From: Dehalococcoidia bacterium
GTDB taxonomy: Bacteria; Chloroflexota; Dehalococcoidia; UBA6926
Reading direction: 5' to 3'
Assembly: GCA_030754805.1 (NCBI GenBank)
Contig: JASLZO010000008.1
Coordinates: forward strand, 1-12,835
DNA: 12,835 bases
Part shown: one piece after another, positions 1-7,069 of the stretch
Numbering within the stretch: position 1 is the stretch's first letter
Layout: every line of letters starts with the position of its first letter
Program-made: the position numbers and the translations under genes
Notes under the pieces: generated by a model
Seen by the model: only the letters and a program-made list of their open reading frames with translations
What the model was told of the DNA's origin: nothing
Databases searched by the model: none

Positions 1-538
1 GGAGGCACTTCAGCGACTTGGGCGGACTCTCTCTGATGCATACGCGGGCAGTTCGCCCTCCGAGATACGGAGGGCGCTCGCCATGGCCCAGGCCGATGGC
101 CTCGAGATGGTGATCATGAACGCCGTGCTGGCGCTGATGGACCGGGCGGACGAAACGGTCGGCGATGGGCCGTTCGTGTACGGGTTCAGCCAGGTGATGA
201 ACCAGCCCGAATTCGAGGACAGCGCCCCGATCCGTGGCCTGCTGGAGGCTTTGGACGCCGGGACGCTGGTGGCGGCGCTTCAGCCGTTGGACGTGCCGAT
301 CGGCGACGTCAGAGTGGTGATCGGCCACGAACACGGAGAGTCGTTCCTGCATCCTTACGGCGCGGTCGTGGCCACGTATGGGGAGCCCGCCATGGGGCGG
401 GGGACGATTGCCGTCATGGGCCCGATGCGGATGCCGTACTCGGAGGCGATCCCGTCCGTTCGGTACGTCGCGGACGTGTTGTCGGATATCGTCATGGAAC
501 AGACCCATGCCGGGCTGCCGAGCAACTCAACGAACTGA
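1..538 (+). CDS. hrcA: Heat-inducible transcription repressor HrcA, C-terminal part (5' truncated by window)
   Basis: HrcA represses class I heat-shock genes by binding CIRCE operators; its folding depends on GroEL, which links repression to chaperone availability. The reading frame is open from base 2 and gives 178 residues ending at TGA 536-538. The winged-helix DNA-binding N-terminus lies outside the window. The visible part is the effector/dimerisation region. The C-terminal motif GTIAVMGPMRMPYSEAIPSV (codons at about 410-470) matches the family signature of the type GTIGVIGPxRMxYxxxIPxV. The Met codon at base 83 is internal, not the start. grpE follows 49 bases later, the usual hrcA-grpE-dnaK order. 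No CIRCE element is visible here; if present it would lie upstream of hrcA, outside the window. Confidence 0.93.
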   Translation, partial: EALQRLGRTLSDAYAGSSPSEIRRALAMAQADGLEMVIMNAVLALMDRADETVGDGPFVYGFSQVMNQPEFEDSAPIRGLLEALDAGTLVAALQPLDVPIGDVRVVIGHEHGESFLHPYGAVVATYGEPAMGRGTIAVMGPMRMPYSEAIPSVRYVADVLSDIVMEQTHAGLPSNSTN

Positions 539-587
539 CCGACGACCGAATCCTGCAAGTCCGACACCCCGAACGATAGGAACCGAA

Positions 588-1244
588 ATGACCACCGCTG
601 ACGAGACACAGCCGGAGAAAGAAGAGGCCTTCGAAGAGGCTGCCACCTCCGAGGTCGACCTAGCGTCCGAAGCAAAGGACAAGGCAGCAGAGGACCGGAC
701 GGTCGAGGATTGGGAAGCCCTGCTCGAGTTCCAGAGGAACCGCGCGGAGAACAACTTCACCGGCTGGCAGCGGGCACAGGCGGACTATGCGAACCACAAG
801 CGCCGGGCTGACCAGGAACGAACGGACGCGCTGAAGTACGGCGGCGCGCCGGCGCTCGGACAGATGCTCGGAGTGGCCGACGACATGGACCGAGCGTTGA
901 GCGCGCTCCCAATCACGATGGCGCGAATGACGTGGATCGAAGGAATCGCGATCATCCACCGGAAAATCCTAGCACTGCTGGAAGCGAGCGGGGTTGAGGA
1001 GATCGACGCGCAGGGTAAGGAATTCGACCCGAACGTGCACGAGTCGATCGCGCAGGCGGATGGACCGGAGGGGCAGGTGGTGCAGGTGATCCAGAAGGGA
1101 TACCAGCTTTACGACCGCGTCCTACGGCCAACCCTGGTGCAGGTCGGGAACGGAAACGTCCCGTCCGGTGATGAGACAGAAGAAGAAGCAGACACGCCGG
1201 AGCCAGAAGAACCTGGTTCCGAATCAACAGAGGACAGGGAGTAG
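588..1244 (+). CDS. grpE: GrpE, nucleotide exchange factor of DnaK
   Basis: GrpE is a cytosolic dimer that releases ADP from DnaK and so drives its substrate cycle. I start it at ATG 588, which has AGGA six bases upstream; the frame is open further upstream but that stretch overlaps hrcA in another frame. The product is 218 residues, normal to slightly long. Residues 1-45 are strongly acidic and probably disordered. A charged helix rich in Glu, Arg and Gln, with the typical WQRAQADYANHKRR stretch, forms the long coiled coil (about 45-100). The C-terminal beta domain holds the family signature region FDPNVHESIAQ through GYQLYDRVLRPTLVQVG. A second acidic tail of about 25 residues ends the protein. 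dnaK begins seven bases after the stop, so the two are surely co-transcribed. Confidence 0.96.
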   Translation: MTTADETQPEKEEAFEEAATSEVDLASEAKDKAAEDRTVEDWEALLEFQRNRAENNFTGWQRAQADYANHKRRADQERTDALKYGGAPALGQMLGVADDMDRALSALPITMARMTWIEGIAIIHRKILALLEASGVEEIDAQGKEFDPNVHESIAQADGPEGQVVQVIQKGYQLYDRVLRPTLVQVGNGNVPSGDETEEEADTPEPEEPGSESTEDRE

Positions 1245-1251
1245 GTAGGGA

Positions 1252-3180
1252 ATGGCAAAGGCCATCGGAATCGACCTGGGAACGACAAACAGCGTCGTCG
1301 CGGTGATGGAGAGCGGCGATGGCGTCGTGATCCCAACGGCAGAGGGCAACCGCCTGACGCCATCAACGGTCGCGGTGAACAAGGGTGGGGAGCGCCTGGT
1401 GGGGCTCGTCGCGAAGCGCCAAGGGGTGACCAACGCGGAGAACACGATCTTCAGCGTGAAACGGTTCATCGGGCGCAAGTTTTCGGACACCGCGGTCCAG
1501 CAGGACATCAGCCTGCTCCCGTACGAGGTCGCCGAGGCTCCGAATGGGGACGTGAAGGTCTCGCTGGCCGACCAGGACCTGACCCCACCTGAAGTTTCCG
1601 CGCTGATCCTTCAGAAGTTGAAGAGCGACGCCGAGGCGTACCTAGGCGAGACCGTCACCGACGCGGTAATCACGGTGCCGGCCTATTTCAACGACTCACA
1701 ACGGCAAGCGACGAAGGACGCGGGAACGATCGCGGGGCTAAACGTGCTCCGGATCATCAATGAACCGACGGCCTCGGCGCTCGCATACGGCCTAGACAAG
1801 AAGGGCGAGGAGACCGTGGCGGTGTTCGACCTCGGAGGAGGGACGTTCGACGTCTCAATCCTCGATATCGGCGAGGGGACGTTCCAGGTCCGTGCGACCG
1901 CCGGTGATACGCACCTAGGCGGCGACGATTTCGATATGGCGGTCGTGGACTGGCTAATCGACGAGTTCAAGAAGCAGGAGACGATCGACCTGCGCAAAGA
2001 CAAGACGGCGATGCAGCGCCTCCGGGAGGCGGCGGAACGCGCGAAACAGGAACTATCGACGGTGACGCAGACCGAGGTGAGCCTGCCGTTCATCACGGCG
2101 GACGCGAGTGGACCCAAGCACCTGACGATGATGCTGACGCGGGCGCACCTGGAACAACTGACCGCGCACCTCGTGGACCGGGCGGAAGGACCGTGCCGAC
2201 AGGCAATCGAGGACGCGGGTATCGCTCAGGGGGAGATCAACGAAGTGGTCTTGGTCGGCGGACAGACGCGGATGCCGCGCATCCAGGAGAAGGTCCGCGA
2301 GATCTTCGGCAAGGAGCCGAATAAGTCCGTGAACCCGGACGAGGCCGTGGCGGTCGGCGCCGCGATCCAGGGTGGAGTGCTGACGGGAGATGTCCAGGAG
2401 GTATTGCTCCTCGACGTTACGCCGTTGACATTGGGCATCGAGACGCTTGGTAGCGTCTCGACGCCAATCATTCCCCGGAATACGACCATCCCGACGTCCA
2501 AGAGCCAAGTGTTCTCGACGGCCGCGGATGGGCAGTCGAGCGTCGAGATCCACGTGTTACAGGGAGAACGGGCGATGTCCACCGACAACAAGTCGCTGGG
2601 CAAGTTCATCCTCGATGGGATCCCGCCGGCGGCGCGCGGCCTGCCACAGGTCGAGGTCGCGTTCGATATCGATGCGAACGGGATCCTCAACGTGAGCGCC
2701 ACCGACAAGGCGACGTCGCGAGAGCAGCGGATCGTCATCCAAGCAGGGAGTGGCCTGACGCCCGACGAGATCGAGCAGATGCGCGAGCAGGCAGAGATGC
2801 ATGCCGCAGAGGACGCGGTGAAACGGGAAGAGGTAGAACTGCGCAACAACGCGGATTCGATCGCTTATTCGACGGAAAAGACAATCTCCGAGAACGTCGA
2901 CAAGATCCCGGAGGAGCTGAAGACCCGAGCGGAGGGTCGCGTGAAGGAAGTTCGGGAGGCGCTCGAGCAGAACGCACCGAAGGAACGCCTGACCGATCTT
3001 CTTCAACAGTTGACCGCGGAGGCGCAGGAGATCGGTGCCGCGATCTACCAGCCCGCCGAGGATGGCACTCCCATGGACGGGGCCTTTGACGGGGAGATGC
3101 CCGGCAGCGACGAAGATGGGGACGAGGATTCGGAGGCAGACGATTCGAAAACGGTCGAGGGTGAGTTCCGCGAAGTCTGA
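1252..3180 (+). CDS. dnaK: DnaK (Hsp70) molecular chaperone
   Basis: This is an ATP-dependent cytosolic chaperone that binds exposed hydrophobic peptides and works with DnaJ and GrpE. The 642 residues match the normal family length (E. coli 638). The nucleotide-binding domain opens with GIDLGTTNS (residues 6-14, phosphate 1 loop) and has DLGGGTFDVS (from residue 193, phosphate 2) and the region NEPTASALAYG. The interdomain linker is VLLLDVTPL (about 384-392), followed by the beta-sandwich substrate domain with LGIETLG and the helical lid. The tail is acidic (Asp/Glu/Ser-rich) and ends VEGEFREV rather than a eukaryotic EEVD. ATG 1252 is preceded by the purine-rich AGGTAGGGA, close to the start codon. 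It is operonic with grpE; heat induction through HrcA is expected but not demonstrated here. Confidence 0.98.
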   Translation: MAKAIGIDLGTTNSVVAVMESGDGVVIPTAEGNRLTPSTVAVNKGGERLVGLVAKRQGVTNAENTIFSVKRFIGRKFSDTAVQQDISLLPYEVAEAPNGDVKVSLADQDLTPPEVSALILQKLKSDAEAYLGETVTDAVITVPAYFNDSQRQATKDAGTIAGLNVLRIINEPTASALAYGLDKKGEETVAVFDLGGGTFDVSILDIGEGTFQVRATAGDTHLGGDDFDMAVVDWLIDEFKKQETIDLRKDKTAMQRLREAAERAKQELSTVTQTEVSLPFITADASGPKHLTMMLTRAHLEQLTAHLVDRAEGPCRQAIEDAGIAQGEINEVVLVGGQTRMPRIQEKVREIFGKEPNKSVNPDEAVAVGAAIQGGVLTGDVQEVLLLDVTPLTLGIETLGSVSTPIIPRNTTIPTSKSQVFSTAADGQSSVEIHVLQGERAMSTDNKSLGKFILDGIPPAARGLPQVEVAFDIDANGILNVSATDKATSREQRIVIQAGSGLTPDEIEQMREQAEMHAAEDAVKREEVELRNNADSIAYSTEKTISENVDKIPEELKTRAEGRVKEVREALEQNAPKERLTDLLQQLTAEAQEIGAAIYQPAEDGTPMDGAFDGEMPGSDEDGDEDSEADDSKTVEGEFREV

Positions 3181-3198
3181 GTCTCACACCACCTGACG

Positions 3199-3783
3199 AT
3201 GACGACGGATCTGCTGTTGGAGCATCGCGCCTTCGATGCGTTTCTTCTCGAAGCGCAGGGCGTGCTAACTCGGGCGCGGGAGCCGGAACAACGCCTGAAG
3301 GCGCTCATCGAACCCCTCCAGCACCTGTTGATGGAGGATTTCCTTGCCCCTGAGTTCAAGGCCGTGTCCGACGACCGGGGGTATTCACAGTACCTGCTGT
3401 ACCGGTCTTCCGACCGGAACGTGGCGATCGTTGCCCTGGCGGTGGCACCTAGGGTGAAGATGCCGATCCACGACCACGACACCTGGGGCGTCACGGGCCT
3501 GTACCAGGGGAGCCAGGTCAGCCGTGTGTTCCGGCAAGAGGAATCACGTGGCCGGCTGAAGCTCTCGCAGACGAGGAAGCAGAAGATGAAGTCCGGCGAC
3601 GTTGCGGTAATCCTCCCGCCCCGGGAGGACCTCAGAATGGTCGAGGCTAAGTCGAATATTCCGGCGGTGTCTATTTCCGTGCTGGGAGCCGATATCGGGT
3701 GTGAACGGCGTCGGACGTTCGAGAAGCGTTCCGGGCATGCTGGCGAGTTCGCCCTTGAGTATTCGAACGCATCCTGTCGCTAA
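3199..3783 (+). CDS. Cupin-fold protein, cysteine-dioxygenase-like / COG5553-type metal-dependent enzyme family
   Basis: A 194-residue soluble protein with no signal peptide. The central motif PIHDHDTWGVTGLYQG (residues 89-104) gives the paired metal-binding histidines His91 and His93, with the Trp/Gly pattern of the cysteine-dioxygenase-like double-stranded beta-helix proteins. These typically use Fe(II) to oxidise thiols or related small molecules. The second conserved block is GDVAVILPP (133-141), then DLRMV and PAVSISVLGAD. Relatives usually have His in the DIHRV-like motif as the third metal ligand; here Arg146 sits at that place, so metal binding may be altered. The gene starts 18 bases after dnaK, suggesting read-through from the heat-shock operon. 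No convincing ribosome binding site precedes ATG 3199, so the exact start is uncertain. The substrate is unknown. Confidence 0.75.
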   Translation: MTTDLLLEHRAFDAFLLEAQGVLTRAREPEQRLKALIEPLQHLLMEDFLAPEFKAVSDDRGYSQYLLYRSSDRNVAIVALAVAPRVKMPIHDHDTWGVTGLYQGSQVSRVFRQEESRGRLKLSQTRKQKMKSGDVAVILPPREDLRMVEAKSNIPAVSISVLGADIGCERRRTFEKRSGHAGEFALEYSNASCR

Positions 3784-3795
3784 ACCCAGGACCGT

Positions 3796-3838
3796 CCCGA
3801 GCGGCGGCGGGTCCGCGAGATAACCCGGCCGGCTCGGG
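3796..3838 (+). other. GC-rich stem-loop after the dnaK-cupin transcript; gap 3784-4010 otherwise empty
   Basis: CCCGAGC (3796-3802) pairs perfectly with GCTCGGG (3832-3838), and inner segments ending GGGT and starting ACCC pair again, with small bulges. It begins 13 bases after the cupin stop codon. No T-run follows, so it is not a classical intrinsic terminator; it could protect the 3' end of the mRNA or pause polymerase. The rest of the 227-base gap up to meaB shows no convincing gene, tRNA or promoter. Confidence 0.4.
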
Positions 3839-4010
3839 CGGAGTGTCGTCATCCACCGGAGGCTGGCGTTCTTCCTCATGTGCTTCTTCCATGACCATTC
3901 GTGGCACGTCCCACGCTAGACCGGTTCGCCTGGCCGCACTATTCCGCTGCCGTTCGAGCTGGTCAAGGCAGGGTTGCGCGGCCTAGCCCGTTGAGCAATC
4001 GTCCGGCAGA

Positions 4011-5036
4011 ATGGGGGCGATGGCAACGCTTCCACCTAAAATCGACGACTTGGTAACTCGCCTGCTCGACGGTGACCGGAATGCGCTGCCGCGCGTGATC
4101 AGCCTGGTCGAACGTGGAGATCCGGCGGTGCCCGAGGTCATGGAACGGGTCCGGCCCGCGCTGGGCCGGAGTCACCGCGTGGGGATCACGGGCCCACCGG
4201 GGGCCGGGAAGAGCACGCTGGTCGAGGCGCTGATCAAGCACTACCGCAATGCCGAAAAGGCCGTTGGCGTGCTGGGTGTCGACCCGTCGAGCCCCTTCAG
4301 CGGGGGCGCGATTCTGGGTGACCGGGTACGCATGCGAGACCACTACCTAGACCCCGGCGTATTCATCCGCAGCATGGCGACACGTGGGGCGTCCGGTGGC
4401 CTATCGGCAGTCGCTCCGCGGACGCTGAAGCTCCTTGACGCAGCCGGGATGGATATTGTCCTCCTGGAAACGGCGGGAGTTGGACAGACGGAGCTGGACG
4501 TGATGGACGCCGTGGACACGGTGGTCGTCGTCGTAGTGCCGGAGGCGGGAGACGCGATCCAGACTATGAAGGCGGGGCTGATGGAGATCGCCGACATCTT
4601 CGTCGTGAACAAGGCGGACCGGACTGGGGCGAAACGCATGGCCGCAGACCTAGCGTTGAACGTGCACCTAGGTACACGAATGACGGAATGGTGGGAGGTG
4701 CCGGTCCTCGAGGCACAGGCTTTCCGCGGTATCGGGATCGAAGAGTTGGCAGCCTCGATTGCGGACCACCTACGGGTCTCGGCGGAGTTGGGCCACCTGG
4801 AGTCGACACGAAAGGAACAACGCCGCAGGGAACTGATGCGCTCCATCCGCGAGGAAATCCACGCAAGGGTGCGACGGGCAGCCGGGGCGGACGGAAACGT
4901 GGGTTCGTTGCTGCGAGAGGTGGAGAGCGGTGACCTGGACCCGGACACTGCGGCGGGGGCCTTGCTGAACGACGGGCAACTGTTGAAAGAATGGCTTTCG
5001 AACATTGGTCCAGATGGGGCAAGCGGCGACCGCTGA
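4011..5036 (+). CDS. meaB: MeaB/ArgK-type G3E GTPase, chaperone of B12-dependent acyl-CoA mutase
   Basis: MeaB-family GTPases load and protect adenosylcobalamin in methylmalonyl-CoA mutase and relatives. The 341 residues fit the family. The P-loop is GPPGAGKST (61-69). The family-specific GVDPSSPFSGGAILGDRVRM segment follows the P-loop. The G3 motif with switch ETAGVGQTE starts at residue 153, and the base-recognition motif NKAD lies at 200-203. A helical C-terminal dimerisation arm rich in Arg and Glu ends the protein. Two in-frame ATG codons (4011 and 4020) are possible starts; neither has a well-placed ribosome binding site, since the G-run at 4013-4017 is too close to 4020. No mutase subunit gene lies in the window, so the partner must be encoded elsewhere. 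It stands between dnaK and dnaJ but has no known chaperone role with them. Confidence 0.93.
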   Translation: MGAMATLPPKIDDLVTRLLDGDRNALPRVISLVERGDPAVPEVMERVRPALGRSHRVGITGPPGAGKSTLVEALIKHYRNAEKAVGVLGVDPSSPFSGGAILGDRVRMRDHYLDPGVFIRSMATRGASGGLSAVAPRTLKLLDAAGMDIVLLETAGVGQTELDVMDAVDTVVVVVVPEAGDAIQTMKAGLMEIADIFVVNKADRTGAKRMAADLALNVHLGTRMTEWWEVPVLEAQAFRGIGIEELAASIADHLRVSAELGHLESTRKEQRRRELMRSIREEIHARVRRAAGADGNVGSLLREVESGDLDPDTAAGALLNDGQLLKEWLSNIGPDGASGDR

Positions 5037-5057
5037 CTTACCGCACGTACCCACAGC

Positions 5058-5063
5058 TATACT
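5058..5063 (+). promoter_or_regulatory. Putative -10 element upstream of dnaJ
   Basis: TATACT lies 61 bases before the dnaJ ATG and 22 bases after the meaB stop. The best -35 candidate is CTGACT at 5033-5038, with a long 19-base spacer and four of six consensus bases. This would give dnaJ its own transcript in addition to any read-through from meaB. The same hexamer occurs before the MoaD-like gene. No CIRCE repeat is present. Confidence 0.4.
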
Positions 5064-5070
5064 CATGACG

Positions 5071-5127
5071 ATGTATGCGGGCACGTTCCAAGGTGCTCGG
5101 GACCGGGATCTCGACCAGCAGCGATGA
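5071..5127 (+). CDS. Possible 18-residue leader ORF with ATGA overlap onto dnaJ
   Basis: ATG 5071 opens a frame of 18 codons and its TGA stop at 5125-5127 overlaps the dnaJ ATG (5124-5126) in the arrangement ATGA. The ATG lies about seven bases after the putative TATACT -10 element, which is where a leaderless transcript would begin. dnaJ itself has no evident ribosome binding site (the preceding bases are CGACCAGCAGCG), so coupled translation from this ORF would explain how dnaJ is started. The peptide has no recognisable features. It could equally be chance. Confidence 0.25.
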   Translation: MYAGTFQGARDRDLDQQR

Positions 5128-6278
5128 CCACCAAGCGCGATTACTACGACGTTTTGAGCGTTCCCCGGGGGGCGACCCCCGAGGACATCAAGAAGGCGTT
5201 CCGAAAGCTCGCATTCGACTTCCATCCGGATCGGAACAAGAACTCCGATGCGGAGGGCCGGTTCAAGGAGATCAACGAGGCGTACGAGATCCTGAGGGAC
5301 CCCGAGAAGCGGGCCGTCTACGACCGGTTCGGGCACGCCGGGTTGAACGGAGAGGGGATCGGCGGCCGGGGGTTCGATGGGGCGGCGGGATCCACAGGCG
5401 GGTTCGGCGATATCTTTGACGCCTTCTTCGGCGGCATGGGGAACAACCGGGGCAGGACGCGGTCCTCTGCTCAACGGGGAGACGATCTGCGTATCGAGGT
5501 GGACATCTCGTTCGTGGACGCCGTGTTAGGTACAGAAACCGAGGTGGAATTCCCGCGGTACGAGCAATGCTCGACCTGTCGTGGCAGCGGAGCCGCACCC
5601 GGCTCGTCACCGGTCGTCTGCACGCTCTGCAAAGGGAGCGGAGAGGTCCGTCGCAGTCAACAGAGCCTATTCGGGCAGTACGTGAACATCACGCCGTGCA
5701 GCCGCTGCAAGGGCGAGGGGACGACGATCTCCGATCCATGCGGCGCATGCCACGGCACGCGCCGCATCCGCAACCCAAGGAAGGTGTTGGTCACGGTCCC
5801 GGCCGGCGTTGCCGACGGGAACCGGATCCGGCTCGGCGGTGAGGGGGAGGCAGGCGTGAACGGAGGGCCTCCGGGTGACCTTTACGTCGACATGAACGTG
5901 GCGCCCCACGCCCGTTTCGAACGGGAGGACCTCGATCTTGTGTACGAGCTTCCGGTGAACATGGCACAGGCTGCCCTCGGAACCGAAACGACGGTGGCGA
6001 CCCTGGAAGGCGAGGAAGAGACCCTCCGGATCCCCGCGGGCGTCCAATCGGGCCATGCGTTCCGACTTCGGGGGCGAGGTGTCCCGGACGTGCATGCGAC
6101 GCGACGCCGGGGCGACATCATTGTGGTGGTATCGGTGGTGGTACCGGAACGGCTATCCGCCGAACAGCGGTCGCTCATGGAGCAACTGGCAGCCACGCTG
6201 CCGGACACAGACGAGTTGAGCGCATCCGCCGGGGATCGTGGATTCTTCGACCGGATCAAGGACGCGCTCAGCGGCTAG
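5124..6278 (+). CDS. dnaJ: DnaJ (Hsp40) co-chaperone, type I
   Basis: DnaJ delivers unfolded clients to DnaK and stimulates its ATPase. The 384 residues contain the complete type I layout. The J domain (about 6-71) has the catalytic HPD motif at 34-36. The Gly/Phe-rich linker spans about 73-118. The zinc-binding region has four cysteine repeats: CSTCRGSG (149), CTLCKGSG (166), CSRCKGEG (192) and CGACHGTR (206), the last with Arg in place of the final Gly. Two C-terminal beta-domains with the VTVPAGVADGNRIRLGGEGE and RLRGRGVPDV regions follow, then a short tail. It is split from dnaK by the cupin and meaB genes. No clear ribosome binding site precedes ATG 5124, but the J domain starts right after it, so the start is well supported. 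Confidence 0.97.
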   Translation: MTTKRDYYDVLSVPRGATPEDIKKAFRKLAFDFHPDRNKNSDAEGRFKEINEAYEILRDPEKRAVYDRFGHAGLNGEGIGGRGFDGAAGSTGGFGDIFDAFFGGMGNNRGRTRSSAQRGDDLRIEVDISFVDAVLGTETEVEFPRYEQCSTCRGSGAAPGSSPVVCTLCKGSGEVRRSQQSLFGQYVNITPCSRCKGEGTTISDPCGACHGTRRIRNPRKVLVTVPAGVADGNRIRLGGEGEAGVNGGPPGDLYVDMNVAPHARFEREDLDLVYELPVNMAQAALGTETTVATLEGEEETLRIPAGVQSGHAFRLRGRGVPDVHATRRRGDIIVVVSVVVPERLSAEQRSLMEQLAATLPDTDELSASAGDRGFFDRIKDALSG

Positions 6279-6307
6279 ACGGCCAGGGTCAGCGGTGGCA
6301 CGGGCCG

Positions 6308-6313
6308 TATACT
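6308..6313 (+). promoter_or_regulatory. Putative -10 element upstream of the MoaD/ThiS-like gene
   Basis: TATACT lies 65 bases before ATG 6379 and 29 bases after the dnaJ stop. No good -35 hexamer is found 16-19 bases upstream. It is identical to the hexamer before dnaJ, which suggests that each gene has its own start site. Confidence 0.35.
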
Positions 6314-6331
6314 GAATCTTCACCGGGCTCA

Positions 6332-6356
6332 GGCCGCCGGGCCTACCCGGCGGGCC
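6332..6356 (+). other. Strong GC stem-loop in the leader of the MoaD/ThiS-like gene
   Basis: GGCC and GCCGGG (6332-6341) pair with CCCGGC and GGCC (6346-6356) around a CCTA loop, with a single bulged G at 6352. It lies about 20 bases after the putative -10 element and 22 bases before the start codon, just upstream of the AAGGA ribosome binding site. No T-run follows, so it is more likely a leader structure than a dnaJ terminator. It is too small to be a known molybdenum-cofactor or thiamine riboswitch. Confidence 0.5.
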
Positions 6357-6378
6357 GGTAACGAGTAAGGAACGGCAC

Positions 6379-6657
6379 ATGGTTGCATCGCTGAAGGTCC
6401 CCACTGCGCTTCGCCGGATCACCGACGGCGCGGACCACCTAGACGTCCCTTTGGGGACGCTCGCCGAAGCGATCGATGCGCTCGATGAGAAGTTCCCCGG
6501 ACTGCGGGATCGCGTGTTGGACGAGGACAGTGGGGACATCCATCCATTCATCTCGATCTTCCTAAACGGCAACGACGTCCACTACATCCGCGGTCTCGAC
6601 ACTGGTCTCAGTGACGGTGACGAGATCGTAATCGTCCCGGCCATCGCCGGTGGGTAA
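6379..6657 (+). CDS. MoaD/ThiS-family ubiquitin-like sulfur carrier protein
   Basis: A 92-residue beta-grasp protein. The C-terminal half (FISIFLNGNDVHYIRGLDTG, then LSDGDEIVIVPAIAGG) is the typical MoaD/ThiS signature. It ends exactly in Gly-Gly, the site that is adenylated by an E1-like enzyme (MoeB/ThiF type) and converted to a thiocarboxylate that donates sulfur. Targets in this family include molybdopterin, thiamine thiazole, cysteine and tRNA; the sequence does not say which. The N-terminal half with PTALRRIT and LGTLAEAIDALDEKFPGL fits the MoaD-like members often annotated as molybdopterin synthase sulfur carrier subunit. AAGGA eight bases before ATG 6379 supports the start. No MoeB, MoaE or thiamine gene lies nearby, so it acts in trans with partners encoded elsewhere. 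Confidence 0.9.
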   Translation: MVASLKVPTALRRITDGADHLDVPLGTLAEAIDALDEKFPGLRDRVLDEDSGDIHPFISIFLNGNDVHYIRGLDTGLSDGDEIVIVPAIAGG

Positions 6658-6666
6658 ACACGAAAG

Positions 6667-6789
6667 ATGAAGAATCCCACACGTCTGGTCGTTATCGTTT
6701 CGCTGATCGTCCTCGGGGCCATGCTCCTGCTCGCGACGCTCACCCGCACCGGCGACCACGATCGGGACCAAACCGAAGAGGGCGACTAG
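6667..6789 (+). CDS. 40-residue single-span membrane peptide, unknown function
   Basis: ATG 6667 opens nine bases after the stop of the sulfur-carrier gene and runs for 40 codons to TAG 6787-6789. The product has a short basic N-terminus (MKNPTR), a clear hydrophobic span of about 18 residues (LVVIVSLIVLGAMLLLATL) and a hydrophilic, mostly acidic tail with many Asp and Glu. The pattern suggests an N-in, C-out single-pass membrane peptide or an uncleaved signal anchor; there is no lipobox Cys. The ribosome binding site is weak (GAAAG directly before the ATG), so translation may be coupled to the preceding gene. I do not recognise a family. The clean hydrophobic segment and close spacing argue that it is real, but chance cannot be excluded. 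Confidence 0.6.
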   Translation: MKNPTRLVVIVSLIVLGAMLLLATLTRTGDHDRDQTEEGD

Positions 6790-7000
6790 CGCCTCCCACC
6801 TTTGAGCCGCTTCTCCTGAGGGAACGGGCCAGGGCGAGTGGTCTTTCCGGTCTGTCGACGATCTGATCCCGAGAAGCGCTCACCTGAACCCCGGTCGTCA
6901 TCCTGAATCTCAGTTCTTACTGAGCCAGTCGGAGCATGAATCCCGCCGCAGGGCGCCAGAGCTGCAGCGCACTCCCTCCGGGGGCCCGAACCAGACAAGA

Positions 7001-7032
7001 AAGCGCCCCCACCGGAATCGGTGGGGGCGCTT
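7001..7032 (-). terminator. Intrinsic terminator of the surface-protein gene
   Basis: AAGCGCCCCCACC (7001-7013) pairs perfectly with GGTGGGGGCGCTT (7020-7032), extended by one more pair to a 14-bp stem with a GAAT loop. On the - strand it is followed by CTTTCTTGTCT, a T-rich tail. It begins 38 bases after the surface-protein stop codon. It could also stop transcripts from the convergent + strand genes, although the + strand tail is less T-rich. The 211 bases between 6790 and 7000 hold no gene I can support. Confidence 0.85.
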
Positions 7033-7069
7033 CTCGTTGACCTGTTGGCCTACCTCTATGTCCGTTGTG

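Noticed and set aside
2226..2849. 207-codon open frame antisense to dnaK (and others antisense to dnaK)
   Set aside because: It lies wholly opposite a highly conserved gene, has a Ser/Arg-rich composition typical of reverse-frame reading of GC-rich coding DNA, and shows no recognisable domain.
3671..3907. 78-codon - strand frame starting in the meaB upstream gap
   Set aside because: Its start is within the gap, but most of it reverses the cupin gene; the product is low complexity (Glu, Pro, Arg) with no fold or ribosome binding site that stands out.
4770..5474. 234-codon - strand open frame across the meaB-dnaJ junction
   Set aside because: It spans two certain genes in reverse and has no domain; the length is explained by low AT content.
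3784..6378. CIRCE operator upstream of dnaJ or meaB
   Set aside because: I looked for TTAGCACTC with a nine-base spacer and GAGTGCTAA in the gaps and found nothing similar; any CIRCE for this operon would be upstream of hrcA.
6909..6924. CTCAGT-TCTT-ACTGAG hairpin as a terminator for the + strand genes
   Set aside because: The stem is only six base pairs and no T-run follows on either strand.
6786..6998. 70-codon - strand frame between the terminator and the small membrane ORF
   Set aside because: It starts just beyond the surface-gene terminator hairpin, has no promoter or ribosome binding site, and the product is an Arg/Gly/Pro-rich string without recognisable features.
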